Assembly: GCA_025617745.1 (NCBI GenBank)
Contig: CM046854.1
Span: 61,833,606-61,897,605, forward strand
Origin: Heliocidaris erythrogramma
Lineage: Eukaryota > Echinodermata > Echinoidea > Camarodonta > Echinometridae
Direction of reading: 5' to 3'
DNA length: 64,000 nucleotides
In this document: in pieces, positions 19,990 to 32,330 of the stretch
Position numbering within the stretch: position 1 is the first letter of the stretch
Layout of the letters: every line of letters starts with the position of its first letter
Made by a program: the position numbers and the translations under genes
The notes under the pieces: model-generated
What the model saw: the letters and a program-made list of their open reading frames with translations, nothing else
What the model was told of the DNA's origin: nothing
Databases searched by the model: none

Positions 19990-22227
19990 TGCTGCGTTTA
20001 CATCATGTTCCCGGCAGCCCCGTTTGCCTGAAACGTATCGGGACTGGCAAGTTTTTCCTCCATATTCACGCTTTGTTGGGTCGTGCTAAGTTTTCTTAAA
20101 GTAGAACACTGATGATTTTAAATATTGGCTTAATACTTATTATTGCATAGATGGCATAAATTAAACAAGGTTATCCAAATTTAAAGCTTGGAAACATTTG
20201 AATTAATGATTATTATCAATTATAAAACGGTAAAATACAGCCCCCGATATAGCAGCTGAAAAGCTCCTTGAACGCTGCTGAGATGTGTGACGACACAAGA
20301 GGGGCGAGTCCTGTCTAAGCAGACGATATCCCATAACATTATACACATTTTTCAGTGCCTGTTTTGTCATCTCCTCTTCACTTATTTCTCTTACTTGACT
20401 AGCGTCAGTCTTAATGTTAGTCTGTTGCCTCACTCTTAACTTCGTGTATGGTATTATTTTGATGAAAAATGCAGCGTTAAAAAAATAAAGGAATCAGTCA
20501 CTTGTAAACAAAATAAGACGCCATTGTATTCTCAGCTGCTTGCACCGCGGCATGTTCGGCGTTTCAAGAGGGAACGAATACCATCCAGCTATTATTCGCA
20601 GGGCTTTTCAATTTGAAAATGGGGTTTATTTCATTGATCATTGACCCTTCTCCTGTGTATTTACAATCAAACGGTTTTAGTTATCAGAATCAGTTCACTT
20701 TCCCTTTTAGAATGGTGTGAAATAAGGTCATGTTTAAATGTACCAAACTCTTTATAATTTGATAAATAATTGCATTGCAATTACGTTCATTCATTATAGG
20801 ACGTCGTCTGCTTAAGCAGGATCGATCCCTCGTATGACGACATCAAAACATCGCTATATTTCTGGCGAATCCTCGGATATTCCACATGCTGAGAAGAGCT
20901 TTTATTTATGTTGTTTTTATAATCATCATATACGCAGTTGACATAAAACTTATACGATTGCCATCTGTAAGCTTCCCAATTTCTAGTGATACATTAATTG
21001 CCATATTTGTGATTTTCTTGAGTGTTCTACTTTAAGGTCTATCATGGTATCCTTGACGGGGCGTAGGTGGACGGGCCTGCTGAGTCCCGGAGGTTCAAAG
21101 GCGTGGTACGGTTCGGCCCGAGGTCTGCCACGGACGCCAGTACCTTCCCTCTGGTTCTGTCAAGTTTTGATGGGGTCCCTTACGTTTACCACGTTCTGTT
21201 CAAGGTCTAACACGTTTTATACGTTCTGCCAAGGCTTTCTACGGATGAAACGTGGATGCCGGTGAGCTAAAGCGCAGTTTTGTGCTCGTGGGGGTATAAT
21301 AGGAAGGCCTATCAAATACAAACAATACAAACACATTGTCTCATGATACTCCTTGCATATACAAACAAAAAACAATTAAAATTGTATGCAACCCGGTTTA
21401 CTTTATGAAGTTATCACTATATCTGTTTAAGATTCAAAACAGGTGCTTAAACCCCAATGCCCATCTTTTGACCGAGAATATCAGTAAATTCAATCCTGTT
21501 GCTTGTAAGAGTAAACACTTGTCTTTTCTTATAGTAAACACTTTTTTAGTAAACAATTTTATTAAACAATACCTGATCAGCTAATATAGTGCACCGAGCT
21601 GTATACTTGTAAAGATTAAAGAGGTTTGATTTTATTCTTACCTCACAATTTGGTCTTCTCTCTTGGTGTTGTAGATGAAATGTGTCGTCTATTGTTCCCC
21701 TGCCGTGCCCGGCATTTTTTTTTGTCCTCTCAGACCGCGCTAACCGTTCCAGGCCGTTATAGAACGTAATGCGCCGTATCGCGCAGGGCCTGTAAGCCGT
21801 CAGTCGCCGTTGGGCGTCGTGGTTGAACGCAACGAGACGGTACCATACAACCCGCATTATGTTAAGAACCTTGACAAAACGCAGCAGAACGTACCAGACC
21901 TTTAAGTGACCGTCCGGTGCCGGGAATTCACATTTCCGACGTTCCATTACGGACGGCCCCTAAGTTTTCTTACGGCCTGTTACGGGCTGAAACGTTGAGT
22001 TGCGTTTATCCCGCTTTTCTGCGGCTCACTAAGTTTCCCATTTGCACCGTGATTGCCGTGGCAAATTTTTTGACAGTTAAAAATCTGGGGCCCGGCATCC
22101 ACGGCAATCACGGCGTGTCAAGTTTGTCCATCCCGTTGATCCGCGTTGTCTTACGTTCACCCCGTTTTGTCCGTGGCAGTCTAAAACGGGGCTGCCGGGG
22201 TTCCCGGAACATGATGTAAACGCAGCA
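19990..22227. mobile_element. CpG-rich TIR element with nested insertions
   Basis: Left end TGCTGCGTTTACATCATGTT is mirrored by the right end AACATGATGTAAACGCAGCA. TTAA flanks the left and TAAA the right, so the target site was probably TTAA. Both ends also share the CGGCAGCCCCGTTT motif. The interior (21040-21270 and 21700-22200) is dense in degenerate ACG/CGG-containing motifs in an AT-rich genome. It is interrupted by the TTAA element at 20100-21031 and by AT-rich sequence at about 21290-21690. ORFs inside are not supported. Confidence 0.65.
20100..21031. mobile_element. Nested TTAA-flanked TIR element, 932 bp
   Basis: TTAA (20096-20099) then AGTAGAACACT; right end AGTGTTCTACT then TTAA (21032-21035). 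Further inside, GGGGCGAGTCCTGTCTAAGC is mirrored by GCTTAAGCAGGATCGATCCC, so the inverted repeats are long. No transposase is seen. Confidence 0.75.
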
Positions 22228-23040
22228 TAAAAGACGACTATATCGAAAACTCCGTAATAAGGAGTAAAGGTGGATCCGTTAAGAGTCTATATATAATATG
22301 CATTTACGCCCTCATGCAGCCGTATAATGTGAGATTGGAAGCAAAGCATTCCCTTCATTGTGTTCGTTTGAGACGGCGCCGATTTTATATGAGATTGCGC
22401 CGATCTTATGTAAGATGGGACTGCCACTGGATGGGATGTCCCACCGCCATCCCTCCCCCGACGCCAAGGTCCAGATACGCCACTGGGGTGTTCGAAGCCA
22501 ATTGTAAGATGTCTTGAGCTTTTAAACAAATGCATATCTTGATGCTTTCTAAAATTGTATATGTCAATAAGATAAAATATATATTTATCTCTAAACATAA
22601 CTTTAAAGATAAAAACTGACAATACTGAACATTCCTTTATTCATTCATATTCATTCATCTGTATGCATGGGGGCATTGGCACCAGGGGTTCAATTCATAG
22701 TTGTCGGTATACTCTTGACTACGGTCTTACTATTTATGATTATTACCAAAGATCTGCTCTTTTGTTAAAATTTTTGTACTGATGATGGTGTACTGTAGCT
22801 GCAAAGGTGAGTGGTAGTTTTGTTATTCGGCTATATTTTATGATTTTACTGTTACGTTACGTAATTCAGATCGTCGACAGCAAACTTTGGTTTTGATTAT
22901 GTATGAGTTGCAGTTTAAACATAACTTCAGATCCTTATTCTTTGTAACTTATGTATGCAGTTGATCATTCGGATTGTATATTAATGATCTAATCTGGAAA
23001 CCAACTACACTGGTTAAACTTTTGAAAATTATATAGTCAT
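22228..23040. other. Non-coding
   Basis: No gene recognised. CAGATACGCCACTGG at 22471-22485 looks like one end of an hAT-type MITE, but I found no partner end. Confidence 0.4.
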
Positions 23041-23044
23041 GTGA

Positions 23045-23650
23045 GAAACCCCCGCAGATTTGATTTGATTTGATTTTATTTTATTCGTCAGGTATATTGC
23101 AATACAAACATAACCAGGTACCATGACAGGATAGCCCATGAAAGCCGAAGTGGCTTATTTCCAATGGGGTCCTTACCTAAATAACTGATTAAAAAATACA
23201 CTAAGAAAACACATTAGTACGGCTACAAGACTATCGTACACGTACGACAAGTAATAAGAATGTACTAAAGTAGCAAAATAAAACATAACATTTTTATAAA
23301 GTAGGCGAAGATTACATAAATGTGAAAACAAGACTTACTCAACGGAAAAAAAAGACTATATAAGAAAATCATAATGAAACTATCGATAATAAACGTTGGT
23401 TACATCAGTCATATAATATAGGAAAAAACCATCTGAGCTACAAAAAGGAGAGGAGAAATATAGTTATGGAGTAGACACATTTTTCAGATGATGCTTCAAT
23501 ACCCTTTTAAAATGTGAAAAATTCTTAACTGACTTAACATGATTTGGGAGGGAATTCCAGAAAAGAATACCGTTAAAATAAAAGGAATTTCCAATTTCAC
23601 ATGTCTTACTATATTTATGTAGTCGGCTTTTATATCTGTTCAGTTCACTT
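23045..23650 (-). mobile_element. CR1/L2-like LINE 3' fragment
   Basis: The minus strand at about 23460-23570 encodes FWNSLPNHVKSVKNFSHFKR and VLKHHLKNVSTP followed by a stop. This is the C-terminal W-N-x-L-P...F-K..L-K..L pattern found after the RT domain in CR1/L2/Jockey-type LINEs. The 3' UTR runs to the GATTTGATTTGATTTTATT tail at 23059. The 5' part is lost. Confidence 0.65.
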
Positions 23651-23858
23651 TTGGTTTGATATGCATTGTGTATATCGCAGAGATTCAGTTGCTACCTCTC
23701 AAAACGATCAAACTGAACGGGGGACGGTATAGTGTCATGTTGCACCCTGTTGCCATCAGGGGTGGACATGAAGAGTTTGGCGAATTTAAGTACTTGAAAA
23801 TCAAAATTTTCTCGCTTGGTCGATACGCTCCCTGGTATATTAATAGGAGCAATGTTTC

Positions 23859-24525
23859 TTAAGATTTAGAAACCATGTCTATCATAGGCGCCTCGAGAAA
23901 GGGGGTATGTGCTTTATACATCCACTTATCGGGTTGGGGGAGTAGCTTTGCGCCCCCACGACAATAAATTTTGTAGAGAAGGGGTTCGTGCGATTGAATG
24001 TAGGCGGCTTCCAGAAAGCGTAAATGCGCTGCGCTTCTGGCCCGGGACATAATTGAGAATTGATCGTCGGCATAGCTTTGTGCGCAAGCTGGATTGTTCA
24101 GCAAATGGAGACCAATCGCTGAATCGCATTTGGCCGTCTTTGGTCTTTTAGCGTGCGTTTCAGATTTGCAGGCACGGACGGCCTGCGTGCGCTGATTGGT
24201 TGTACGGTTCCGTATAGTCGAGGGGACGTGTTGTGTAATGCGATCAGCCAACCGCTGCAAAGTACGGCCCACGTACCTGGCATCGCACCGGCACTGAAAT
24301 TGGTAAATAACATTACTCAAGTGGGAGGTGGGTAGTACATCCTTGCTAGTTGACGGTAGCATCCTGTTTGTAGAAAACACAATGCGTGTCGAAACCGCGT
24401 AATAGCAACGTGACACTGCGTGTTTGATCTGACTGGCGTATTTGTCAGATACCTTACCCCTCCAGGGTAGTTTGAGATACACGGGGCATTTGGCAGGTCC
24501 AAATCTGGTGTCAGATTTGGATCAT
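23859..24525 (-). mobile_element. Penelope-like element, GIY-YIG endonuclease fragment
   Basis: The minus ORF encodes the C-terminal part of a Penelope-like polyprotein. In order: CPVYLKLPWRGKVSDKYASQI, VFSTNRMLPSTSKDVLP, then the GIY-YIG nuclease core VIYQFQCRCDARYVGRTLQR followed by ADRITQHVP, and HLLNNPACAQ...FSIMSRARSAAHLRFLEAAYI. The GIY-YIG tyrosines and arginine are present. The reverse transcriptase part is missing, so it is a 5'-truncated copy; the reading frame is open for 207 codons. The family copies RNA by target priming with this nuclease. Confidence 0.85.
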
Positions 24526-26480
24526 GAGAATATAATAAAACCTTAGATTTGAAATTGAGCCTTCCGTAATCGACTGACGGATGGCGACAGTGGCTAGTCT
24601 TCCTCCTTCCTATGCATGAGCTTGTAAATATTTGTGAATAATCTATATCATAATGTAAAAAACACTCGAATGGACGTAAATTACGGTCAATACATACGCA
24701 CACACACACCCCCACACACCCTCCCACACAAAATGCCTATTAGATATGTTATTGCACGTAATTTGTCTGAAGTAAATACATTTTGATATCATTCGGTATT
24801 TCATTCCAAATTTTCGGACCGTTATAAATTATGGATTTTCATATGACACCTCAATCGGGCGCAAAACACACGCTTACAAACACACACACACACATACATA
24901 TCATAATAACTTTTCTTACATAGGTACATCATGCAAGCAATGAGTTTTTACATTTGTGGTTGACATGTTTTTACACTTGTGGTTAAACAGATTTTTACAT
25001 TTGTGGGCAAAACTTTTTTATATTTGCGGTTATTTTTAAAATTATGGTTTACATGTTATGACATTAATTTTGAAATTATTTTGACATTAATTTTGTGCGT
25101 GCAATATTTTTACATTTTGTGGTTATTCTTATATTACTTTTGTGGTAGATTTTAACATTGTGGGCTCTACCCCCCCCCCCCCACACACCCCAAACACACA
25201 CCTGCCCTTTCATATGACACCTCAATCGGGGGCAAAACACACGCTTACAAACACAAACACATATACATATCGTAATAACTTATCTTACGTATGTACATCT
25301 TGCAAGCAATGAGTTTTTACATTTGCGCTTGACATGTTATGACATTTCAGGTAAAAATACTGGAGGTCATGTTTTCACCGACAGCATAAATTGGCATTAT
25401 CATTAAGTATAAGAAAAGGGGATTCCTATAGTCAATAGTTGATCTCTAATCATATTCAAATATCAAAATAATGACAAATATCGTAACAGTCAGCTTCTTC
25501 GTGTATTTTCAGCAAACAACCGTAACTGTCACAAATAAGTGAAGAACAGCTTGGTATTGTTGAAAAACATTTCGCCCCCCCCCCCTCCCCCACTGAGGAA
25601 GATTTGGAGGGCTGGCGAGAACAAAAAATACGGATCTCCCTCGAAGCAGTTTCCCAAAGTTGACAATCCAGCATGCCCCCTATACAAAATCCTGGATCCG
25701 CCCCTGGTAACTAATTACCACATATTCTTTTCACTTCGCAAATAAATAAAAAATAAAATTCAAATTTCTAATGGCATCTCTCTTCATTTTTTCTCCCCTC
25801 ACAAATAAATTTTGGTTTTCTGCAAGAAGATATTGGATGTCTCTTAAAACTACATAAACGTAAATGATATAATCTTATTAGAGATTATAGGTGCTCTGGA
25901 TTATGCCCCAGCGATAATTGCTCCAGGCTTTATTTTGTCAAGGATGTAGTATTAGGCTTCGGGTTGCAATTGTTTTTCAAGATTATGTTTTTAGGGTTAG
26001 GTGTATAGTTTGGCCTATGGTTGAAGTCAAGAATTCGATTAGCGTAGGAAACTGACCGCGAGCAATTGTCGACGGAGCATGTGTAGTATAAGTAGATTTC
26101 ACATCGACTGATATAAAGGCACCTGAATTAAAACATTTTATTATAGTCACAAGTAACAAAAAATATATCGTGATCTGCTCTCTGTCTCTCTCTCTCTAAC
26201 ACACACACACACACACACATTGACCCTGTCGTTTTTTCATACTATTGACTCAGCAATAATTTTTATGTATTTGTTCAGATTTTAATCTCATGAAAAAAAT
26301 TGAGTCAGACATTTTAAGTATACATTGATTTCAACACATTTATGCTATCTGCTTGAATTTATAATAAATTAGAATTTAAGTGCGAGGGAGCGTACTGAGC
26401 AGGCTTTGGGGAAAATTTTAAATAATATTGCCCTTATTTGCGTTAGATTATGGGCGCATTCCAGCAAACGGAATCAGACT
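24526..26480. other. Non-coding; microsatellites
   Basis: CA repeats near 24700 and 24885, and repeated TTTTACATTTGTGGTTGACATG-like segments at 24940-25350. Part of the sequence is duplicated: ATGACACCTCAATCGGG at 24842 and again at 25213. There is a C-run at 25171 and at 25575. CCTGGATCCGCCCCTGG at 25690 looks like a lone hAT MITE end. (CT)n/(CA)n lies at 26175-26218. Confidence 0.5.
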
Positions 26481-27189
26481 TTTTACGCTTCCGGAGGGGA
26501 GGGGCATTGTGCCCCTCCGCTCCACTGTGCTACATAGGGGTAGTAGGTATTGGGTATCCGTTATTACATAACACTTCACCGATATTCTGAAGCTAGATAT
26601 GGCTCTATTTGTAAGCAACAACTGGAATAATAGTTAAAAGGGGAATAGGAACTTAGGGGGAAAAAACAACTTAGGAATAGGAAAAGGGGCACTTATTCGA
26701 AGTAAATAGGGGCACATATCATATTTAATAATGCAAAAGTAGCTATTAAAGCCATTTATATGAAAAAAATAACACGTCGGGGCACTTTCATGACAAACCG
26801 TAACTGAAATAGCTGGATTTCAAGATGATGATAATATTTCAAACTTAATGCATTGTTTAAATTCGGTACGAAATCATATGTGATATAAAAAAATTGTTTT
26901 TTGCAAAACAATTTGTCGTTGATATGATTTTATTTTGCATCAGAATTGGTCGATGATATATTTGCTTCTACATAGCAACGTTTTACAAAATGCCCAAATT
27001 CAATAGTAATTGTTACATTCGGGTTTTTTTTTTGTTTATGTTTGTGCAACCAGACATTACTTGGCTTACTCAATTTTATGGCTACTCGTTACGAAATAGG
27101 TGACCTATTCGAACATGGTTCAACTACGAAAAAATATATATATTCACAACGGAAATGTTTATGAGAACAAAGAAAATCTAAATTCTATG

Positions 27190-27289
27190 CAGTGGAAACT
27201 CGTATAAAGAGGTCTGATATAACAATATTCCTGATATAACATGGTAATTTTGATTGTCCCAAGGACCTCGTTATATTGAGTTTCCGCTG
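27190..27289. mobile_element. Pogo/Tigger-like MITE, about 100 bp
   Basis: CAGTGGAAACTCGTATAA at the left is mirrored by TTATATTGAGTTTCCGCTG at the right, with TATAAC motifs inside, the terminal signature of pogo-type elements. A TA follows on the right. Confidence 0.65.
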
Positions 27290-27497
27290 TATATGTAAGA
27301 GTAAGGCATTTGCTTTAGGCCCGTTTAAGCATTGGTAATATCAATGCTGTGATCTCTCTCCCCGCCATTCAAGCTCTTGTGTGTGAGCATGCAACACACA
27401 TAGCATAGAGTAGCACCATATCATAAAGAAAGCAACGTGTGAAACGTAGATCGTGGACTCCAGTGTATTTTTCTAAAACATATCATATATCAGCAAG

Positions 27498-27555
27498 ATG
27501 TTATTGGTTTACCAGCATATCTTGTTAGTAACCTGTGTATTTTTCTTTGGACCAG
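27498..27555 (+). CDS. Signal-peptide exon
   Basis: ATG followed by MLLVYQHILLVTCVFFFGP, a hydrophobic stretch typical of a signal peptide. It ends phase 1 at the strong donor CCAG/GTGAG. Confidence 0.65.
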
Positions 27556-30500
27556 GTGAGTTATATTCATGATATGATTCAATCAAATCAGCTTTAGAAC
27601 CTCCTAAGACGCATACCGCAAATCATATAGGTATAGTCTTGTTTTGTTTATCAGACTGACATGAACATAATACTGTAAAAATTCCGTGTTTTAATTTGCA
27701 CACATTGCTTCCGCCTTTTCGACAGGCCACCGTTTAGTACACAGTGGCGTATCTTGGAATTATGGCACCAAGGGAAGACAAAGGGAATTAGCTCCCTCCC
27801 TGCTAGAACTTAATCAGCTTTTAAATACTATCTAGATTTTCCGGCTTTGACAAAAATTATTGGCTTGAAAATACAAACCAGATATCTCGGCGTTTGATTC
27901 AGAAATTATTGCCGTACATGTGTTGATCTTCTTTTTGGTGCACCGAGCCCGGAATTGGCAGCCAAAGTTCGATAAATCGCTATACAACGGAGGGAGCATA
28001 TTTTGGACATTGATAAACCTTTTTTCCATATTCAGGAGCAAGAATTAACGACAACCCTGAGGAAATATTTTCATAAAATTTAAGGGGCACAGTGTCCCCA
28101 CTTGTTCAAGTACCTCAGAAGTGCCCTTTTTATTTCTGAAAATGCCCTCTTTTCTCTGATAAGTGCCCTTCTTTTTACTACTAAATGTGCCCATTTCCCT
28201 TTCTAAAGAGTACACTTACCCCTTCTCATAAGTGCCCTTTTTCCTTTTTCCAAATCAGATATTGCTACCTTATCTCTCTAATAAGTGCCTTTTTCGCCTT
28301 CTGATAACTGCCCATATTGGAATCTAAATATAGCCCCCTTTTCTAATATATGCCCATTCCTCCTTTGATAAGTGCATATTTTACTTCTGATAGGTGCCCC
28401 TTTTCCCTTCTAATAAGTGCCCATTTCCCCCTTCTGATAATAATCGTCCCTTCTTTACTTCTGATAAGTGCCCCTTTTCAAATCTGATAATTGCCGCCTT
28501 GTCTCTCTGATTCTCCTTCTGATAAGTGCCCATTTTCGAGTCTAAATATAGCCCCCTTTTCTGTCTAATATGCCCTTTTCTCCTTTGATAAGTGCATTGT
28601 TACTTCTGATAGGTGCCCCTTTTCCCTTCTTATAAGAGCCCTGTCCTCTTCTTATAAGTGCTCCTTTCACCTATATTTCCAACTGTTGACTTTTTTCACC
28701 AAAAGGACCATATCTTGCTTCAAAGAATCGGTGCGGCTTAAGTACCCATATTACTATAACTACGGCAGCAGAGCTGGATGCAAAAGGGGAGCAATGCCGC
28801 CCCCCCCCGCAAAGGATTTTTCATTCCGCTTGCTCGAATGAGCCAATAATTTACACAAAGTAAGGGTAATATTTTCTGAAAATGTCCCAATAACTCGTTC
28901 GCTACGCTTGCTAGCTCTTACAGTATAAATGTTTGCGTAAAGTTATCTTCTCCATTACAAATTTACTTCCCCCTTGAGATTGCTTGATATATCTTGATTA
29001 AAGCTTTTTACGTCTTGTGCCTGTGTACTATATGAATTTACTTGCATGAACTAATTCATTAAGAAAGTATAATTATTATGCATTAAGGTCTGTGAAGTTG
29101 TTTTGATATTCGTTATTCGTTATTCGATATTCATTTGATATTCATTTGATATTCATTTGATATTCAAAAAGGCCTAACATCTGATTTTATTTGGACGTAT
29201 GCCTGGCGCCCATGGTCTCCGATCTAATGCCATGATGACCTTGACCTTGCCCCTCAATGTCAAGATAAAAAATGGCGCCAAAAATGAATACTAGCTTTTT
29301 GACGAACTGAAAGTGGCCCAAAATCCAAAATTTTTCCAATCCTGCCTGGCGCCCACGGTCCCCGATCTAATGCCATGATGACCTTGACCTTGACCCCTCA
29401 AGGTCATGGTCAAAAATGGCGTCAAAAATCATAATGATTAGTAGCGCGCATTTGGGTGTCCGAAAGTTGACACACACGCTTCAACACACGAATATCACCA
29501 CAAAATGTAGGCCTACCTCACTTTGCAAAGAATTGGATGTATATTCATAACTAGTGAATGAATCACTCTGGGGTGATCGGTTTCGGAAAATTCATTTCAA
29601 TAGCTTTCATTTGATGTATATATTGTCAAATTTGCTTCAGTATCCAGTGATCATTTTTTCTTGAAAGTTAGTAATGTTCAATATTTTGTCTATGGCAATC
29701 CATCAAAAACCCACATAAATTATAGACACTGCCACCATTATTCTTGGACTAAAAAAATTACAAGGATCAATGATGTCAAGGGTGATTGGTTTCAGAAGCT
29801 TGGATAAATTACTTATATACTGATATTAGACATGATGTGATTGGTTCAAAATCCAGTGATCATTTTTTTGTCAAAGTTTTAGATCAATCAAGCAGAATGT
29901 TGCAAAAATTTCTAGTCAAGAGTCACGTGACCAGCGTTCGCCTTCCGCGCCCAACTACAAAACGAGCTTTTCTTGCGGGAGATGGTGAGATTAAAACAAA
30001 TTTTGAAGTGCGTTGTATAGCCCGAAATCTTTTGAATGTGACGACATTATTTCTTGATAATTATTCTTACTAGTGTTAAGGTCCATAATAAATAAAATAT
30101 CTGATTTAGGTAATTGTAGATGTCTTTTTGAAGGAGTGCATTCTGCTGGCGTATATGATATCATTCGAATCATCCGTTTGGGACCTACCACAATCATTAC
30201 AGGTGCGTACATAATGTGATGTGTAAGCAACTAACAATGACAATGTAAGTGTGATGGAGAAAGAGAGAGAGAGAATGCGAGATGAGTGAATGTTTACATA
30301 AAGGGTAAATTATAATTAATTGAGAAAGTATCGACAACAAACATAATCTTTGTGCACACAAAAGAATAAGGAGTGATGTGCGAAAATTTGAGCGTACGAT
30401 GTCAGAGGAGATCGGGAAAGACGTAAAATAACACTAGCCCTGATCCCTCTGTGCATGATTTCCCCCGCTCACTTGAAATGTTTTAGCCCTCACCGATCTC

Positions 30501-32330
30501 TCACACAAGCCACGTGATGTTCGCTCATGCGTTTCGCAATACACACAGAGAAGGCAAATGATCGTTTCACCCCCAAAATGACCATTATGAAGCTTTTTGA
30601 AGAACTGAAAGTGGCCCAAAATCGAAAATTTTTCGACCCCTGCCTGGCGCCCACTGTCCCCGATCTAATACCGGATGACCTTGACCTTGACCCCTCAAGG
30701 CCATGGTCAAAAATGGCGCCAAAAATGAATACTAGCTTTTTGAAGAACTGAAAGTGGCCCAAAATCGAAAATTTTTCGACCCCTGCCTGGCGCCCACGGT
30801 CCCCGATCTAATGCCATGATGACCTTGACCTTGACCCCTCAAGGTCATGGTCAAAAATGGCGCCAAAAATGAATACTAGCTTTTTGACGAACTGAAAGTG
30901 GCCCAAAATCGAAAATTTTTCGACCCCTGCCTGGCGCCCACGGTCCCCGATCTAATGCCATGATGACCTTGACCTTGACCCCTTTTCTTTTCGCTTGCCC
31001 TCAGTAAGGTTAGCACAGTGAACTGCTCATATTATCAGATTAGAGATAGCGAAAAGTATTTATCATTACAAAAGCATAAGGTTACAGCCAGGCAGGAATC
31101 TTTTGTCTTCTTATCTGCAAGAAAGATCCAGTTAAGCACATGCCTGACATATTTTTCCTTGCGTCATCGAACATGGTTCAAAAGGAATGAGCTACATGTG
31201 ACTCCAGCTCTTGAAGCTCCTTGGATAAACTAAGCAAGTGATCTTTAGAAAAAGTTTGCATTTAAACCTTCAAAAACACTTTTGCCTATGCATTTTACCC
31301 TAGATTAGGGCGCATAAAATCAGGAAGAACCATATAATTTTTCCCCCCTTCCCTTCCTCTTTCTCTCTTTGGCGTTTCGGTGCCCTCTTCAAGTACCGCC
31401 CTGGGCATGTTTTCCCTCTGACCAACTATGCCACTGCATGGTTTTTAACACAAAATAAAGACTCCCAGAACATGAAATAGGGTCCAAAGTTCCTCAAGGT
31501 TTAATCTTCGTTTTTTTCTATGTCAGACATCTGAGGCCTATGCATCTCGAATTAAACAATATTATTTTTGTACGACTATCAGAGCGAATTAAATCTGTGA
31601 AGGACAATTTGGACTTAGACGAACAATAACATACCTGCCTATCAAATAGATTAAATGACTCTTATATTTCTGATAGTGATTTCATACGTAATATTGACCA
31701 ATACAAGGTCTTATATATCGTTCCAAGAAGAAAACAAGTCATTAAATATTTTTAATTTTCCCCATTGATGGAATTTACACTTTTTCACTTTAATTTGAAA
31801 CAGCTCTTCATGGTTTAGTTTAACCAACCAAAATAAAAATAAAAGTAATCATGGGTAAGCTAAGAATCCTCCCAACATATGTACAGGCAAGATTTTTAAA
31901 GATGAGAAATTGTTTAGAAAAAGGGAAAAAACATGTTACCAAATTCGTGTTAGACAGCTGATCAAGAATGGTTTATGCAAGTGTTTATGCTCACTGTCCT
32001 TTCATTCTTATATAGGTATCTATGGTCAAGTGACTTCTCCACCATCTACTACATCTGTTCTTGGAGATGATGTCTCATTAGTTTGTACATCTACAGGAAC
32101 CAACCCTACCTTTACATGGACTTATGTAACCGCTGGGCAGCCATTATATACAGGGACAACCAGAGCTACAAATGTAGAGAGATATGCAAACATTGTGTTA
32201 CAGGATGGTACTGAAACACAGACTTCTATCCTGAATATCAATTCTATTCAGCTGAAAGATGAAGGGGAATATTTGTGTAGTACTACTACATTAACTATTA
32301 CACCTCCTACCACACAGGTGACTGTAGAAG
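27498..32330 (+). CDS. Secreted/membrane Ig-domain gene, 5' part
   Basis: Exon 27498-27555 starts with ATG and encodes a signal peptide. A tentative exon is 30110-30202. Exon 32016-32330 encodes one complete Ig domain. All boundaries are phase 1, so modules can be spliced in or out without frame change, as in many Ig receptors, and as in the phase 1-1 transmembrane exon of the pseudokinase gene upstream. Same strand and modular phase suggest a tandem paralogue of that receptor, but no transmembrane or kinase exon of this gene is seen before the repeats that follow. It could be another Ig-superfamily gene. Confidence 0.6.
28080..28680. repeat. GATAAGTGCCCCTTTT minisatellite, second array
   Basis: Same degenerate unit as at 6900-7400 (CTGATAAGTGCCCCTTTTCCCTT), preceded by GGGGCACAGTGTCCCCA. 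It lies in the first intron of the Ig-domain gene. Confidence 0.8.
29200..29440. repeat. 143-bp satellite, block 1
   Basis: Two units beginning CCTGGCGCCCAYGGTC at 29202 and 29345 (period 143). Each holds TGACCTTGACCTTG, CAAGGTCA-like inverted motifs and the palindrome AAAAATGGCGCCAAAAATG. Confidence 0.85.
30110..30202 (+). CDS. Tentative small exon
   Basis: 93 nt, phase 1-1, open in the required frame (NCRCLFEGVHSAGVYDIIRI, then IRLGPTTIIT), with donor ACAG/GTGCGT. The acceptor CTGATTTAG has a poor pyrimidine tract. An open 31-codon frame can occur by chance. Confidence 0.35.
30580..30985. repeat. 143-bp satellite, block 2
   Basis: Units begin at 30643, 30786 and 30930 (periods 143 and 144), preceded by a partial unit from about 30580. 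The sequence matches block 1 closely. ORFs of 60-90 codons across it are by-products of the repeat. Confidence 0.9.
32016..32330 (+). CDS. Ig-domain exon
   Basis: 315-nt phase 1-1 exon between TTATATAG and GTAAGA. Features of an Ig fold in order: DDVSLVCTST (first Cys), PTFTWTYV (core Trp), RYANIVLQDG and SILNINSIQLKDEGEYLCS (D-x-G-x-Y-x-C with second Cys), ending TTQVTVEG. One exon corresponds to one domain, as is usual for this class. Confidence 0.85.

Noticed and set aside
21546-22219. ORFs of 100-133 codons
   Set aside because: They lie in a TIR element of degenerate CpG-rich motifs, both strands are equally open, and no domain is seen.
30434-30762. Overlapping 61-90 codon ORFs
   Set aside because: They fall within the 143-bp satellite and repeat with it.
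27738-31434. CAGTGGCGTATCTT and ..CTATGCCACTG as ends of one hAT-type element
   Set aside because: The ends match over only about 10 bp, no target duplication was found, and the interval would include a candidate exon.
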